DNA from: Ulvibacterium sp965228935
Lineage (GTDB): Bacteria > Bacteroidota > Bacteroidia > Flavobacteriales > Flavobacteriaceae
Direction: 5' to 3'
Assembly (NCBI RefSeq): GCF_965228935.1
Contig: NZ_OZ245846.1
Coordinates: forward strand, 3,782,001 to 3,846,000
Length of the DNA: 64,000 nt
Below the pieces are notes generated by a model. That model was not told the origin of the DNA, searched no databases, and saw only the letters and a list, made by a program, of their open reading frames with translations. Within the stretch, counting starts at the first letter, position 1. Every line of letters begins with the position of its first letter. Below, one piece after another: positions 8,509 to 17,665 of the stretch. The position numbers and the translations under genes were made by a program.

Positions 8509-9598
8509 TCAGGTCAAGTTTTAAATCTACCAAAAACCTGTTTTTTTGGGAAGTAATCTGCAAACGATGTTTTTCATTGGGATACAACAGATTCAACCGT
8601 CTTTTAACATTCTCCAGGCCAATACCACCGGTACTGTCTTTTTTGATTTTAAATGTGTCATCAAAAGTATTGGATAGCTTCATGTTCAAAAATCCGTTTT
8701 CCTGAATTGCCAATTCTAAAGTTATATGATTTTTCTCCTTGTCCGAGTGATGACTCAGATATTTGAATGCGTTTTCTAAAAAAGGGCTGATGAGCAAAGG
8801 GGCGATTTTGTATTTCCTTACATCCGGATTTTCCTCGATTTTAGGAATAGTAAAAGTGAAAATGGCATCTTCTCCCTTACGCACTTTTTCAATAGTGATG
8901 TAGTTTTTTAGGTAACCTAACTCTTTTTCAAGGGATATATAATTTACGCTGCAATCGTACAACTGATAGCGCAATAAGCCTGAAAATTGCAGTAAGGTGT
9001 TCTTTGCAAGGGTATTGTCCTCCCCGATTAAATGATAAATGCTGTTAATGCCGTTAAACAAAAAGTGGGGATTTATCTGTGCCTTTAAAAAATCAAGTTC
9101 CGAACGCAGCTTATCCTTTTCAAGTTGGCCTTTTTGTTTTTCCGATAACAACCAATCCTTTGGTAATCGATAAGCAAATGAAAGGATCCAACACGATGCA
9201 TTTGGTATTATTGAAGATGCAAATATCATGAACAACCATTCAAAAAGTAAGCCTTTTGATCCTTGCATTATTTGCATTTTGGCCAGCTCATAATTTTGGC
9301 TTACCACATAAATAATGTCGAAAATCGCTTCCAAGATTGAAACTCCCAAAAGGGTGGCGGACGCAAGTAACCAATATCGTTTCTTATCCCCTTTGCCAAA
9401 AAACTGGGGGATGAAACTATAAATGTTCAAGTAAAATATCAGCGCCCCGAGTGCCGTACCATAAAACAAGGGTATGATAAGGGAACCATCTTTTCGATCA
9501 AATACGCCCCATTCCAAGTCAAGGGTTTCATGGTTGATAAGCAAAATGAAGATTATCCAAACGAAACTATGTACAATGACTCTTTTATACTTCTTCAT
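8498..9598 (-). CDS. LytS-type sensor histidine kinase
   Basis: A 366-residue membrane kinase of the His_kinase/YehU-LytS type. Four predicted transmembrane helices lie at about 8-22, 40-60, 76-98 and 117-140. The phosphoacceptor His178 sits in the diagnostic QINPHFLFN motif, and the ATPase region shows PLLISPFLENAFKY and the G-box GGIGLENVKRRL. There is no large extracellular sensor domain, so sensing is probably through the membrane segments. It is the first gene of the pair with the LytTR regulator and is divergent from the serine hydrolase. Confidence 0.94.
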   Translation of the reverse strand: MKKYKRVIVHSFVWIIFILLINHETLDLEWGVFDRKDGSLIIPLFYGTALGALIFYLNIYSFIPQFFGKGDKKRYWLLASATLLGVSILEAIFDIIYVVSQNYELAKMQIMQGSKGLLFEWLFMIFASSIIPNASCWILSFAYRLPKDWLLSEKQKGQLEKDKLRSELDFLKAQINPHFLFNGINSIYHLIGEDNTLAKNTLLQFSGLLRYQLYDCSVNYISLEKELGYLKNYITIEKVRKGEDAIFTFTIPKIEENPDVRKYKIAPLLISPFLENAFKYLSHHSDKEKNHITLELAIQENGFLNMKLSNTFDDTFKIKKDSTGGIGLENVKRRLNLLYPNEKHRLQITSQKNRFLVDLKLDLNED

Positions 9599-9834
9599 AC
9601 GATCTCATAGATACTCTAAAGGTATGGTTTGCAAACAGTTCGCACAATGTATGGTATTGATTTATCGTCCGGAAAAACTATTTACGAAATGCCACAAATT
9701 GTTGACCAATGGCAGAATAAGGTCAAATCCACAAAATGACATATTTCGTCAATGTAGGACTGCCATTAGTAAACAATCTTTTGATACCCTGGCAAAGCAC
9801 CCTTCATTTACCGAAAATTTAAAAACAAAAACAA

Positions 9835-10959
9835 ATGAAGACGTTATTTTTTTTAGCCTTGATGATATTTTCAATGGGTATGACAAGTTGTTCAAAGGAT
9901 GATCTTGATGCTCTCCCAACCTCCAAAGTAGAAATCGGTACTGCAGGTGATGAACTTCTGCTGCCCAATACACAAAAAATTCTTGACGAGTATAGTATTC
10001 CGGCCATCGCCGGTATGACTATCAAGTCCGGTAAGATTCTTGAAAAGATAGAGCTAGGAAGACAAAAAATCGATGAAACAAACCCCATTGTGGATGGTAG
10101 CAAATGGCATATGGGGTCAATTACCAAATCAATGACAGCTACCTTGACCGGGATTTTGATTGAAGCTGGGTATTTGGATTGGAATACAAAAATTGGAGAT
10201 ATTACTACCGAAGGCTATTTGGAAGAATATCAGGGTGTAACTATTTATGAGTTGCTTTCCCATACCGGTGGAATAACTGCTGAAGATTATCCTACGCACC
10301 CTTTGGACGAGAGGCCCGTGTCAGTGCAAAGACAGGAATGGGCGTTGGCCGCCTTGAACGTACCTCAGGGAAATGTTGGCGAACATGTTTATAGCAATAG
10401 TAGCTATGTCATCGCCGGTGTGATGTTGGAATCCATAATGGGGATAAGCTGGGAAGAACTTATTACCACGTATCTTTTTAAGCCGTTGGAAATGAATGAC
10501 ACAGGTTTTGGGGCGCCGGGCAAGGAAGGTGGGTTAAATCAACCTTGGGGGCATAAACGAACAGGCAGCAAATGGTTGGCGATGGCCCCCACGGACGTAT
10601 ACTCGGATAATTCCGCGGCCCTAGGCCCCGGCGGAACGGTCCATACTACTTTACTCGATATATCAAAATATGCCAACTTACATTTAGGGAAGACCACTCT
10701 GATTCAGGCTTCCACCTTGGAAATCTTACATACTGAAGTCAAGAACTCAGGGTACTCGTTGGGATGGGGTGTAACGGAATATGGGATTGCCCACGCCGGA
10801 AGCAACACGCTTTGGTTTGCACAATTGTTCATCAACTTGGAGGAGGAGGTGGTAAATTTTAGCGTTACCAATAGCTACGACCTTGAAGGCACTATTTGTA
10901 TTCCCGCTGTGCAAAAAATGATGTCGGTAATGGGGCAGCGGTTAGAGAATTCTTTATAA
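9835..10959 (+). CDS. lipoprotein serine hydrolase of the class C beta-lactamase/DD-peptidase fold
   Basis: A 374-residue exported serine hydrolase. A lipoprotein signal ends at Cys19 (GMTSC). The catalytic SxxK motif is SITK at 95-98, the Tyr-Ser-Asn motif is YSN at 186-188, and an HAG triad resembling the third KTG/HTG box lies near residue 320. The family includes DD-carboxypeptidases, esterases and true class C beta-lactamases; the sequence alone does not separate them. The domain lacks obvious transmembrane segments at its C-terminus. It is followed 23 bases later by a second exported hydrolase, forming a probable two-gene unit divergent from the sensor kinase. Confidence 0.9.
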   Translation: MKTLFFLALMIFSMGMTSCSKDDLDALPTSKVEIGTAGDELLLPNTQKILDEYSIPAIAGMTIKSGKILEKIELGRQKIDETNPIVDGSKWHMGSITKSMTATLTGILIEAGYLDWNTKIGDITTEGYLEEYQGVTIYELLSHTGGITAEDYPTHPLDERPVSVQRQEWALAALNVPQGNVGEHVYSNSSYVIAGVMLESIMGISWEELITTYLFKPLEMNDTGFGAPGKEGGLNQPWGHKRTGSKWLAMAPTDVYSDNSAALGPGGTVHTTLLDISKYANLHLGKTTLIQASTLEILHTEVKNSGYSLGWGVTEYGIAHAGSNTLWFAQLFINLEEEVVNFSVTNSYDLEGTICIPAVQKMMSVMGQRLENSL

Positions 10960-10982
10960 TCCATTTCCTAAAAAACGTACCA

Positions 10983-11798
10983 ATGAGATTAAATCCGATT
11001 ATTAGGTTTTTGTATATCATGATGTTGGGAATAGCGCTAATCAACTGCGCTACTACCCAAAATACACAGCGATCCAATACCAATGGTAAAAGTGTGGAAT
11101 ATATACTAATGGGGAATGGTTCACCCACCTTGGTTTTTGAAACTGGGATGGGGCCATCTATCAGTACCTGGGATAAGATATTGGACTCTCTTTCCAAACA
11201 TACACGGATTTATGCATACAATAGGCCCGGCTACGGCAATAGCAATGTAAAAAAACCTCCTAGGAATATTGTGGAAGCAGCACAGCAATTGCATGCCAAC
11301 CTTGTAAATGAAGATATAAGGCCGCCCTACATTCTTGTAGGGCATTCCCTGGGTGGTTTACTGGTAAATATGTTTGCAAGATTGTACCCAAGGGAAACGA
11401 TAGGTGTAATTTTCATTGATGCTTCCCATCCCGAACAATTTGAGTATTTCAAAGCGGATCAGAAGTTTCTTCATACCATGCTGGTTACCTCAACAAGAAA
11501 GGGCGGAAGGAGTTATGAGTATGATTTGATCTCTTCGGCTTCGGAAGATTTTCAAAGTGTTCCACAGTTTCCAAAAATACCGGTTTCTGTGTTAACCGCC
11601 GGAAAATCCTCCCCTTTGGAAAATAAGAAGCTCCGCACAAAATGGCTAGAATTCCAAAAAGATTTGGTCAAGCTAGGTCAAAACAATGTACATAGGATTA
11701 TTGAGAATAGCGGGCATTATATCCATAGGGACAATCCCACTGAGACTATTGCTGAAATCCTGATTATATTGGATCTGGCCAAAAAAACTGACGAATAG
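10983..11798 (+). CDS. alpha/beta-fold hydrolase lipoprotein
   Basis: A 271-residue alpha/beta hydrolase. I chose the ATG at 10983 rather than the upstream in-frame ATG at 10896. It gives a proper lipoprotein signal (IIRFLYIMMLGIALINC, lipidated Cys22) and avoids a 64-base overlap with the previous gene. The oxyanion region ETGMG lies at 53-57, the nucleophile Ser122 is in GHSLGG, and a C-terminal SGHYIH supplies the catalytic His. The substrate is unknown; esterase or lipase activity is the default for the fold. It probably shares a transcript with the serine hydrolase at 9835. Confidence 0.87.
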   Translation: MRLNPIIRFLYIMMLGIALINCATTQNTQRSNTNGKSVEYILMGNGSPTLVFETGMGPSISTWDKILDSLSKHTRIYAYNRPGYGNSNVKKPPRNIVEAAQQLHANLVNEDIRPPYILVGHSLGGLLVNMFARLYPRETIGVIFIDASHPEQFEYFKADQKFLHTMLVTSTRKGGRSYEYDLISSASEDFQSVPQFPKIPVSVLTAGKSSPLENKKLRTKWLEFQKDLVKLGQNNVHRIIENSGHYIHRDNPTETIAEILIILDLAKKTDE

Positions 11799-11829
11799 TT
11801 AAATTGGAACAAAAGTCTCGTGTTAACTG

Positions 11830-12606
11830 CTATTGGCCGTTTTTCATATTCTCCTTGACCATGAGATAGAAAGCCTGGTAGCTGGGATGCAACTTTAGGC
11901 TAATACCCTCTTTGAGATTACCGTCCCGTCCTAAAGAAGTAATACGTTCCGGGGCAATGGCAAAGTCCTTTTGGAGGACCGAGGCTATGGTTGCAGCCTG
12001 TTTTCCAGGTAGATCCAAATCCCCTGTCATACTAAGTCCCTCAACGGTAAGGGCTACATTGGGATTTACATTGAGGATAGCCGCTATTTTTTCCATCCAT
12101 GCTTTTCCTTCCTCGGTCAAGGTGCTATCCATATCCGTACCAAATAGGGAAGCCAGGGTGGAAGATATGACCACAGCCCCATTGGAAACAGCTATTTTTG
12201 CATTTTCTCCTAGGGTCTGCTTGGCATTGGTGAGTACCACGATTGCCGTAGAATCATTTTTGGCAATGGCATCCTTCATGGCCTTAAGCTGACCCTCTTT
12301 AGCCTGAAGACTGGCCATAGCGCTATTGGCGATATCCGAATTCTTATTGGAAACCTTTGCAAAATTGTTCAGGTTTGTTAGCAAAGTGGCATTGGCATCC
12401 TGCAATTCGTTGACCTGGGCCTCCAAGGCTTCAGCCTTTACCACACTGGCCTTTTCGATTTTTTTTGCGGTAAATAGCTCGGTTTTTACGGAATCAAGTT
12501 CCGATTTTAAATTGTCGATCTCGGCAATCAATTCGCTTTTACGTTGTGCTGTTACTTGGGAAACCGTAATGGAAACCAGCAAAAGGGTGAGTAATAATCG
12601 CATCAT
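11830..12606 (-). CDS. exported coiled-coil protein with a degenerate OmpA-like C-terminus
   Basis: A 258-residue protein with a signal peptide (cleavage after about residue 20, VTAQ), a long coiled coil at about 22-110, and a C-terminal OmpA/MotB-like domain at about 125-245. It aligns by eye along its whole length with the OmpA lipoprotein at 27399-28250 (for example LQxxExxLKAMKDAIAxxDS and a shared VEG). In the present protein the peptidoglycan-binding residues are gone: the HTD motif is replaced by LSM at 191-193, the NxxLSxxRA helix is shortened, and its Arg is Gln203. The lipid-anchor Cys is also missing. A non-binding paralogue is the likely reading. It follows the glutamate-synthase-like gene by 13 bases. 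Confidence 0.82.
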   Translation of the reverse strand: MMRLLLTLLLVSITVSQVTAQRKSELIAEIDNLKSELDSVKTELFTAKKIEKASVVKAEALEAQVNELQDANATLLTNLNNFAKVSNKNSDIANSAMASLQAKEGQLKAMKDAIAKNDSTAIVVLTNAKQTLGENAKIAVSNGAVVISSTLASLFGTDMDSTLTEEGKAWMEKIAAILNVNPNVALTVEGLSMTGDLDLPGKQAATIASVLQKDFAIAPERITSLGRDGNLKEGISLKLHPSYQAFYLMVKENMKNGQ

Positions 12607-12619
12607 AGACTATTTGGAT

Positions 12620-14218
12620 TTAGCTTATACTCGCAAAAGTAGGGTATTCATTGATTTTCTGAAATACCTTTCCACCTAAATATTGGCAATCCAGGAGTTC
12701 TTGCATGCCGTTAAAGGGAACCACGGCCTTTTCATAACCGTAAGTCGATTTTAAATCACTGTGCAGATAGTCGTCGTCCACATTAACATGGATATCTTCC
12801 ATGGTAAACTGACAAGGGTGCTCGTACCCAGCCGCATGGGTGATTTCCAAGAATTCTTTCCGAAAGGTCTTGAAGTATTGGGCCAAACGATCAGCTTTAA
12901 GGGGAACACTTATGCCGCGTTGTAGCCACTTGTTTTGGGTTGCTATGCCAGTGGGGCATCTATTGGTATTGCAAATTTGGGCCTGAATGCAGCCAATGCT
13001 CATCATAGCCTCCCGCGCCACATTGATGCAATCGATACCCATGGCAAAGGCCATAGCCGCCTTTGCAGGGAAACCCAGTTTTCCACTTCCGACAAAAACT
13101 AGGCGATTTGTTAAGTCCCGTTCCTGGAAGATTTTGTACAGGCTCGAAAAACCGTATACCCAAGGTAAAGAGACGTGATCCGCAAAACTGGGTGGTGCCG
13201 CTCCTGTACCTCCCTCGCCACCGTCAACGGTAATGAAGTCCGGCCCCTTTCCGGTTTCTATCATTAAATCGGCCAATTCCTCCCACTGGTCCAGTTTTCC
13301 AATGGCCCCTTTAATGCCTACGGGAAGCCCGGTCCCTTCGGCAATTTCTTCTATCAGTTCGAGCAATCCGGATATAGTCTCGAAGGCAGAATGTGTTGCT
13401 GGAGACAGTACGTCCTTTCCAACTTCTACACCACGGATTTTGGCGATTTCCTTACTGATCTTGGCCGCTGGCAAAACGCCACCTTTACCGGGTTTTGCCC
13501 CTTGGGAAAGCTTTATTTCAATAGCCTTGATGCATGGGTTTTCAGCGGTTAGTGATACTAATTTTTCCAAGGAGAAACTACCTTCTTCGTTCCGCACCCC
13601 GAAATATCCGGTGCCAAAATGAAAAATGACGTCTCCACCTTGCTTATGGTAGGGAGAAAGGCCACCTTCTCCAGTGTTATGATAGGCGCCGCTTTTGGCA
13701 ACTCCTTTGTTCATTGCCTCCACGGCGGCGGCCGAAAGCGATCCAAAGCTCATGGCCGAAACATTGATGACCGATGCCGGACGGTAGGGTTTTCTTCTTT
13801 TATTGAATGCACCGATTACCTTGGCGCAAGGTAAAAAGGTCTTGTCCTTGGTATTGGGGTGATTTGCAGGAACCTGGAAGGCCAGGAGCCGGTTTTTGAT
13901 AAAAATGTGCTGATGGGCATAGATATCACGATCCGTTCCAAACCCTTCGTAGTTGTTCTCTTGTTTGGCCGATGCGTAGATCCAACTTCTTTCGATTCGA
14001 TTAAAAGGTAATTCCTCACGGTTGTTGGCTACAAAGTATTGCCGCATTTCCGGACCAATACTTTCCAACCAGTAACGCAAGTGGCCCACAATGGGATAGT
14101 TATGCGTAATGGTGTGTGCCCTTTGCAAAAAGATATCACGGATGGCGATGAGGCCCAAGGCCATTAAGACCCATACCCACCAGGGAATGTTGTAAACAAA
14201 GTCGAGAAAGGAATCCAT
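12620..14218 (-). CDS. FMN-binding glutamate synthase-family protein
   Basis: A 532-residue protein with an N-terminal membrane helix (about residues 9-26) and a GltB central-domain-type FMN barrel. Visible features are the SAMSFGSLSAAAVEAM block, GGEGGTGAAPPSF for FMN phosphate binding, and the 3Fe-4S cysteine cluster GCIQAQICNTNRCPTGI. It lacks the N-terminal glutaminase domain of full-length glutamate synthase, so ammonia rather than glutamine, or another substrate, is likely. Such short membrane-anchored forms are common in Bacteroidota, but their physiological reaction is not firmly known. It lies 13 bases upstream of the degenerate OmpA-like gene on the same strand. Confidence 0.92.
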   Translation of the reverse strand: MDSFLDFVYNIPWWVWVLMALGLIAIRDIFLQRAHTITHNYPIVGHLRYWLESIGPEMRQYFVANNREELPFNRIERSWIYASAKQENNYEGFGTDRDIYAHQHIFIKNRLLAFQVPANHPNTKDKTFLPCAKVIGAFNKRRKPYRPASVINVSAMSFGSLSAAAVEAMNKGVAKSGAYHNTGEGGLSPYHKQGGDVIFHFGTGYFGVRNEEGSFSLEKLVSLTAENPCIKAIEIKLSQGAKPGKGGVLPAAKISKEIAKIRGVEVGKDVLSPATHSAFETISGLLELIEEIAEGTGLPVGIKGAIGKLDQWEELADLMIETGKGPDFITVDGGEGGTGAAPPSFADHVSLPWVYGFSSLYKIFQERDLTNRLVFVGSGKLGFPAKAAMAFAMGIDCINVAREAMMSIGCIQAQICNTNRCPTGIATQNKWLQRGISVPLKADRLAQYFKTFRKEFLEITHAAGYEHPCQFTMEDIHVNVDDDYLHSDLKSTYGYEKAVVPFNGMQELLDCQYLGGKVFQKINEYPTFASIS

Positions 14219-14289
14219 ATGTACGCTTTAATAACTTAAATTTTATAAATCTAAAATTAACCCAGAATATAAAAAGAACTATTAAAAAG

Positions 14290-14478
14290 CTAGTTATCGA
14301 AATAGTCAATGCTCATTTTGCCCAAGGTTTTTATATCTAAAAGAAAACCACTTTCATCAGTCAGGAAATCGGGGGTATGGTGGGGAAACGAGCCTATAAT
14401 TTCCAGGTTCATACCCAAACAAAAGACTATAGGACTGGCTATTTTCATTGATATTTTGGTTTTCTGAATAGAGGTCAT
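14290..14478 (-). pseudogene. probable remnant of an M20-type amidohydrolase C-terminus
   Basis: This sits in the 344-base gap between two minus-strand genes. The frame encodes 62 residues. It includes SPIVFCLGMN followed by FPHHTPDFLTDESGF and a closing MSIDYF, which resemble the last 45 residues of M20 peptidase/amidohydrolases (FFLG, then the metal-site region HTPDF and a terminal LxxDYL helix). The frame opens only 21 bases upstream of its first ATG, and no catalytic domain precedes it. I read it as the eroded 3' end of a lost gene; a small expressed protein is the alternative. Nothing else is seen in the flanking 14219-14289 and 14479-14562. Confidence 0.5.
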
Positions 14479-14562
14479 ACATCGGTCTTGATAGTTTTAA
14501 AACAATAGTGCAGGGAAAACGCGATATATGAGCAGTCCATAATAATATCTTTCTATTGCCGA

Positions 14563-16341
14563 CTATTTAGGAAGTTCCGAAGTATTTCTCACCTTTTCCA
14601 CTTCTTTGGTGCTTACGGAATCGGCATTATTTCCAAAACTCCGTCGAATATAAGTAAGTATTCCGGCAATTTCGGCATCCCCCAAAAATTTATGCGCTGG
14701 CATAACGCCGTTGTAGATTTCCCCATTCACTTCAATTTCGCCTTGTAGCCCGTTAAGGACTGCATCTATCAACCTTTTTTTATCGCCGGTCACCCAATCC
14801 GTTTGCGCCAAGGTCGGAAATCGGCCAACGGCCCCCATACCATCCTGTTGATGACAATTACCGCAAAAGGTATTATAGGCCTTTTGGCCACTATCCAAAC
14901 CTCTTTGAAGATCATCCTCCACTTTGTCAGGAGTTCGGATATGGGACAAGGACTTTCGTTTTTCCATGGGTACTAATTGATTCGGGCCGAAACGTTTTTT
15001 ATCTCCCTTGAACATCACCCGCCAAATTTTACCCTTTTTGGATTCGGTAATGTACAAGGAGCCATCGGGCCCCTCAGCCAACCCGACAGGACGATAATGG
15101 GCATCCCTGGTATTGACTATGGGATCTTCTACCGGAAAACCATCGGCAAATACTTCCCATTCCCCTATGGGTAATCCATTTTTAAAAGGCACAAAACAAA
15201 CAAAATAACCGGATTGGGGGTAGGGAGCCCTGTTCGTGGAGCCATGGAAGGCAATAAAGGCCCCGTGTTTGTAGCGCTCCGGAAATTGATTTCCTTTATA
15301 AAATAGCAGGTCGTTGGGTGCCCAGTGACCGGGGAAACCCATTACGGGCAGATCCATTGCCTCACAACGGCCAATGACTTGGCCATTTCCCCCATATTCC
15401 GGGGCCAATACTTTTTTTTCCTGTATTTGATCATAGTAACAATAGGGCCATCCGTAATCTGCCCCTTCCTCAATACGTAAAAATTCTTCCGACGGAAGCA
15501 AAGCACTTTCCCATGGGGTAAAACGGTCTGGAAACAAGCTATGAAGGTTGTCCCTACCATGCATTACAATGTACAAGTGATCGTCAACAGTATTCCAATC
15601 CATGGCCACCACACTACGAATACCGGTGGCGATTCGTTGACCATCTTTTTGGGTCAGGCCTATTTTATCTGCATCAAATCGCCACACACCTCCATGCAGC
15701 TCCAATTCCGGGCAGGGATCCAAACCGGTACCTCCTGGAGAACCATTTGGGGTTCCGGCAAGATCTTGACAGGCGTTAGAAGGAGTACCAAAAGGCACAT
15801 ACATAAATCCTTGATTATCGAAAGAAACCGGTTTGGTAATATGCCAATGTACGCCATGGGGATGATCATCGGTAAGGACCACCTCAGGTTTGCCATCCGG
15901 GATCAATTTTTCCGGATTCAATTTATATCGATACAATTCCAGTGCCGTGCTAAAATAGAGATAGCCTTTATGGAGTGCCATACTGGTTCCATAGAGACTA
16001 CGTTTTGAATCCACCCCACCGAATTTTTGTATGATATCGGCCTTCCCATCCGCTGTCGTATCCCGTAGGGCAACATTGCCCCCGTAAAGGCTATCCGAGG
16101 AACTTAACTTTACATAGATATCCCCATTTGAATTTACTGCAAGGTGCCTTGCGCGGCCTATGCTATCTGCAACGACCAATGCCTCGAATCCATCAGGAAA
16201 ATAGAGACCGCCATTATCCGGGTCACTCGGCGGTAAATAGACCCGTGAGTCGCATTGATGCAGGAACGGGAAAAGCAAAGTGATCAGTATTGCCCTCAAA
16301 ATCAAAGAAAATGCCGATTGATGTCTAAACTCGTTCTTCAT
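14563..16341 (-). CDS. PQQ-type sugar (sorbosone) dehydrogenase fused to cytochrome c
   Basis: A 592-residue exported fusion. After a signal peptide (about 1-30) comes a six-bladed propeller of the soluble glucose/L-sorbosone dehydrogenase type, shown by GVHWHITKPVSFDNQGFMYVP, GIRSVVAMDWN and PVGLAEGPDGSLYITE. A C-terminal class I cytochrome c domain (about 475-575) carries one haem motif, CGNCH, and a Met-containing GVMPAH loop as likely sixth ligand. The propeller would oxidise a sugar or sugar aldehyde at PQQ and pass electrons to the attached haem. No PQQ biosynthesis genes are in the window. It is the last of four same-strand exported-protein genes starting at 20553. Confidence 0.9.
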   Translation of the reverse strand: MKNEFRHQSAFSLILRAILITLLFPFLHQCDSRVYLPPSDPDNGGLYFPDGFEALVVADSIGRARHLAVNSNGDIYVKLSSSDSLYGGNVALRDTTADGKADIIQKFGGVDSKRSLYGTSMALHKGYLYFSTALELYRYKLNPEKLIPDGKPEVVLTDDHPHGVHWHITKPVSFDNQGFMYVPFGTPSNACQDLAGTPNGSPGGTGLDPCPELELHGGVWRFDADKIGLTQKDGQRIATGIRSVVAMDWNTVDDHLYIVMHGRDNLHSLFPDRFTPWESALLPSEEFLRIEEGADYGWPYCYYDQIQEKKVLAPEYGGNGQVIGRCEAMDLPVMGFPGHWAPNDLLFYKGNQFPERYKHGAFIAFHGSTNRAPYPQSGYFVCFVPFKNGLPIGEWEVFADGFPVEDPIVNTRDAHYRPVGLAEGPDGSLYITESKKGKIWRVMFKGDKKRFGPNQLVPMEKRKSLSHIRTPDKVEDDLQRGLDSGQKAYNTFCGNCHQQDGMGAVGRFPTLAQTDWVTGDKKRLIDAVLNGLQGEIEVNGEIYNGVMPAHKFLGDAEIAGILTYIRRSFGNNADSVSTKEVEKVRNTSELPK

Positions 16342-16387
16342 GAATCATAGGCCGATTTATTATTTTCCAAAGAAATTGCCCAAACTT

Positions 16388-17665
16388 TCAATGCTCGAAT
16401 TTCTTAGCTGTTAGGCCATTTAAATCCCACACTACTTTACCTGCCCTCAAGGTCAATTCGGCTACCAATTTTCGATTTCCATCAATTCGGTTTCCAGCGG
16501 CGTCCACATAACCAAATTTGCCTTCTTTTATGCTTAACAGGACGATATCTGCATCCGCTCCGATACTTAAATTTCCCAAATCCTCCCTACGGATTGCCTT
16601 GGCCGGATTCCAGCTTCCCCTGAGAAGTACCGCTTTTAAGGGCATACCCATATTTAGATATTTGGACATGACGTTGAGCATATCCTTCATTCCGGCGTTC
16701 ACGCTAAAGCGATGGAGGTCCGTTCCAAACGTATTGGGCCAAAACCCCTGCTCCAATGCCGGTATAGCTTGGTCGAACCAAAATCCGGCACCGCCATGGC
16801 CCACATCAAAGAGAATTCCTTTTTTCTGCGCTTCAAAGACCAAGGGCAGCACCTTTCCCGTTGTATCGACCACAGGCCTGCGCTCGGAGATATTCTCAAA
16901 GGAATGAGTAATAATATCACCCGGTCGCATACGGTCTAGTTGATCTTTTAAAGAGTACTGGGGCAAGTGGCATTCTACAAAAAGAGGCCTATTTGTATTT
17001 GATGTCACTTGCAAGGCCCTGTCAAAAGGTTCCCAGGACTTTCCTTCAAAGTGACCTATTTTTATGCCTACGATAACATCGGGGTATTTTTCTACCATCT
17101 CAATAGCTTTATGTGTATCCATGGTAGAAACATCCTCCTGTAGGGAATTCCCGGTCATTCCCCAACCGGCTATATTCAAAAAAACCAATATACGGGTCTT
17201 GGATTGGTCTATGACTTGTTTTTTGAACTTTGGGAAATTATGGAATCCCGATGTCCCGGCGTCCACTACCGTAGTAATACCCGCACGAAAAGTAAAATCA
17301 TCGGGAGATAAACTATAGATACCATCCGCAAACACCCCAGGGGTACTGCCAACGAAGACATGGGTGTGAATATCGATCAGACCAGGACAAACATACATTC
17401 CCGTGGCATCGACCGTCTTTTTCGCATTCTTGCTAGAAATACGATTGGCGACCTGATGTATTTTGCCATCTATAATGGCCACGTCCATAATGGTATCCAA
17501 TGAATTCTTTGGATCGAAGACATGACCATTTTGAATCAAAAGGTCTATTTGCTGGGCGTGGATTGTTCCAAAGGCGGAAAACAAGAAAAGGGCCATTGTT
17601 CTTTTTACGGCCGAACCCAAAAAAATATGAAATGAATACTTATTTCTCAAAACCCACTGCGCCAA
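16388..17665 (-). CDS. exported amidohydrolase/deacetylase-family metallohydrolase, copy A
   Basis: A 425-residue dihydroorotase-like amidohydrolase. The metal site shows HTH at 100-102 (GLIDIHTHVF), a Lys in VGIKIGH as possible carboxylated ligand, FVECH, ITHSF, and the Asp of FGTDLHR. An N-terminal hydrophobic stretch (MALFLFSAFGTIHA) after several basic residues suggests export. The ATG at 17665 overlaps the upstream copy's stop by 26 bases; ATG 17596 or a TTG at about 17620 are alternatives. It is clearly paralogous to the next gene upstream. The family includes enterococcal EF_0837-type proteins found beside SelA-like enzymes, which is also the arrangement here. Confidence 0.88.
   Translation of the reverse strand: MAQWVLRNKYSFHIFLGSAVKRTMALFLFSAFGTIHAQQIDLLIQNGHVFDPKNSLDTIMDVAIIDGKIHQVANRISSKNAKKTVDATGMYVCPGLIDIHTHVFVGSTPGVFADGIYSLSPDDFTFRAGITTVVDAGTSGFHNFPKFKKQVIDQSKTRILVFLNIAGWGMTGNSLQEDVSTMDTHKAIEMVEKYPDVIVGIKIGHFEGKSWEPFDRALQVTSNTNRPLFVECHLPQYSLKDQLDRMRPGDIITHSFENISERRPVVDTTGKVLPLVFEAQKKGILFDVGHGGAGFWFDQAIPALEQGFWPNTFGTDLHRFSVNAGMKDMLNVMSKYLNMGMPLKAVLLRGSWNPAKAIRREDLGNLSIGADADIVLLSIKEGKFGYVDAAGNRIDGNRKLVAELTLRAGKVVWDLNGLTAKKFEH

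Noticed and set aside
9474..9902. 142-residue plus-strand frame between the sensor kinase and serine hydrolase genes
   Set aside because: It overlaps the kinase start antisense and the hydrolase start in another frame, and shows no domain.
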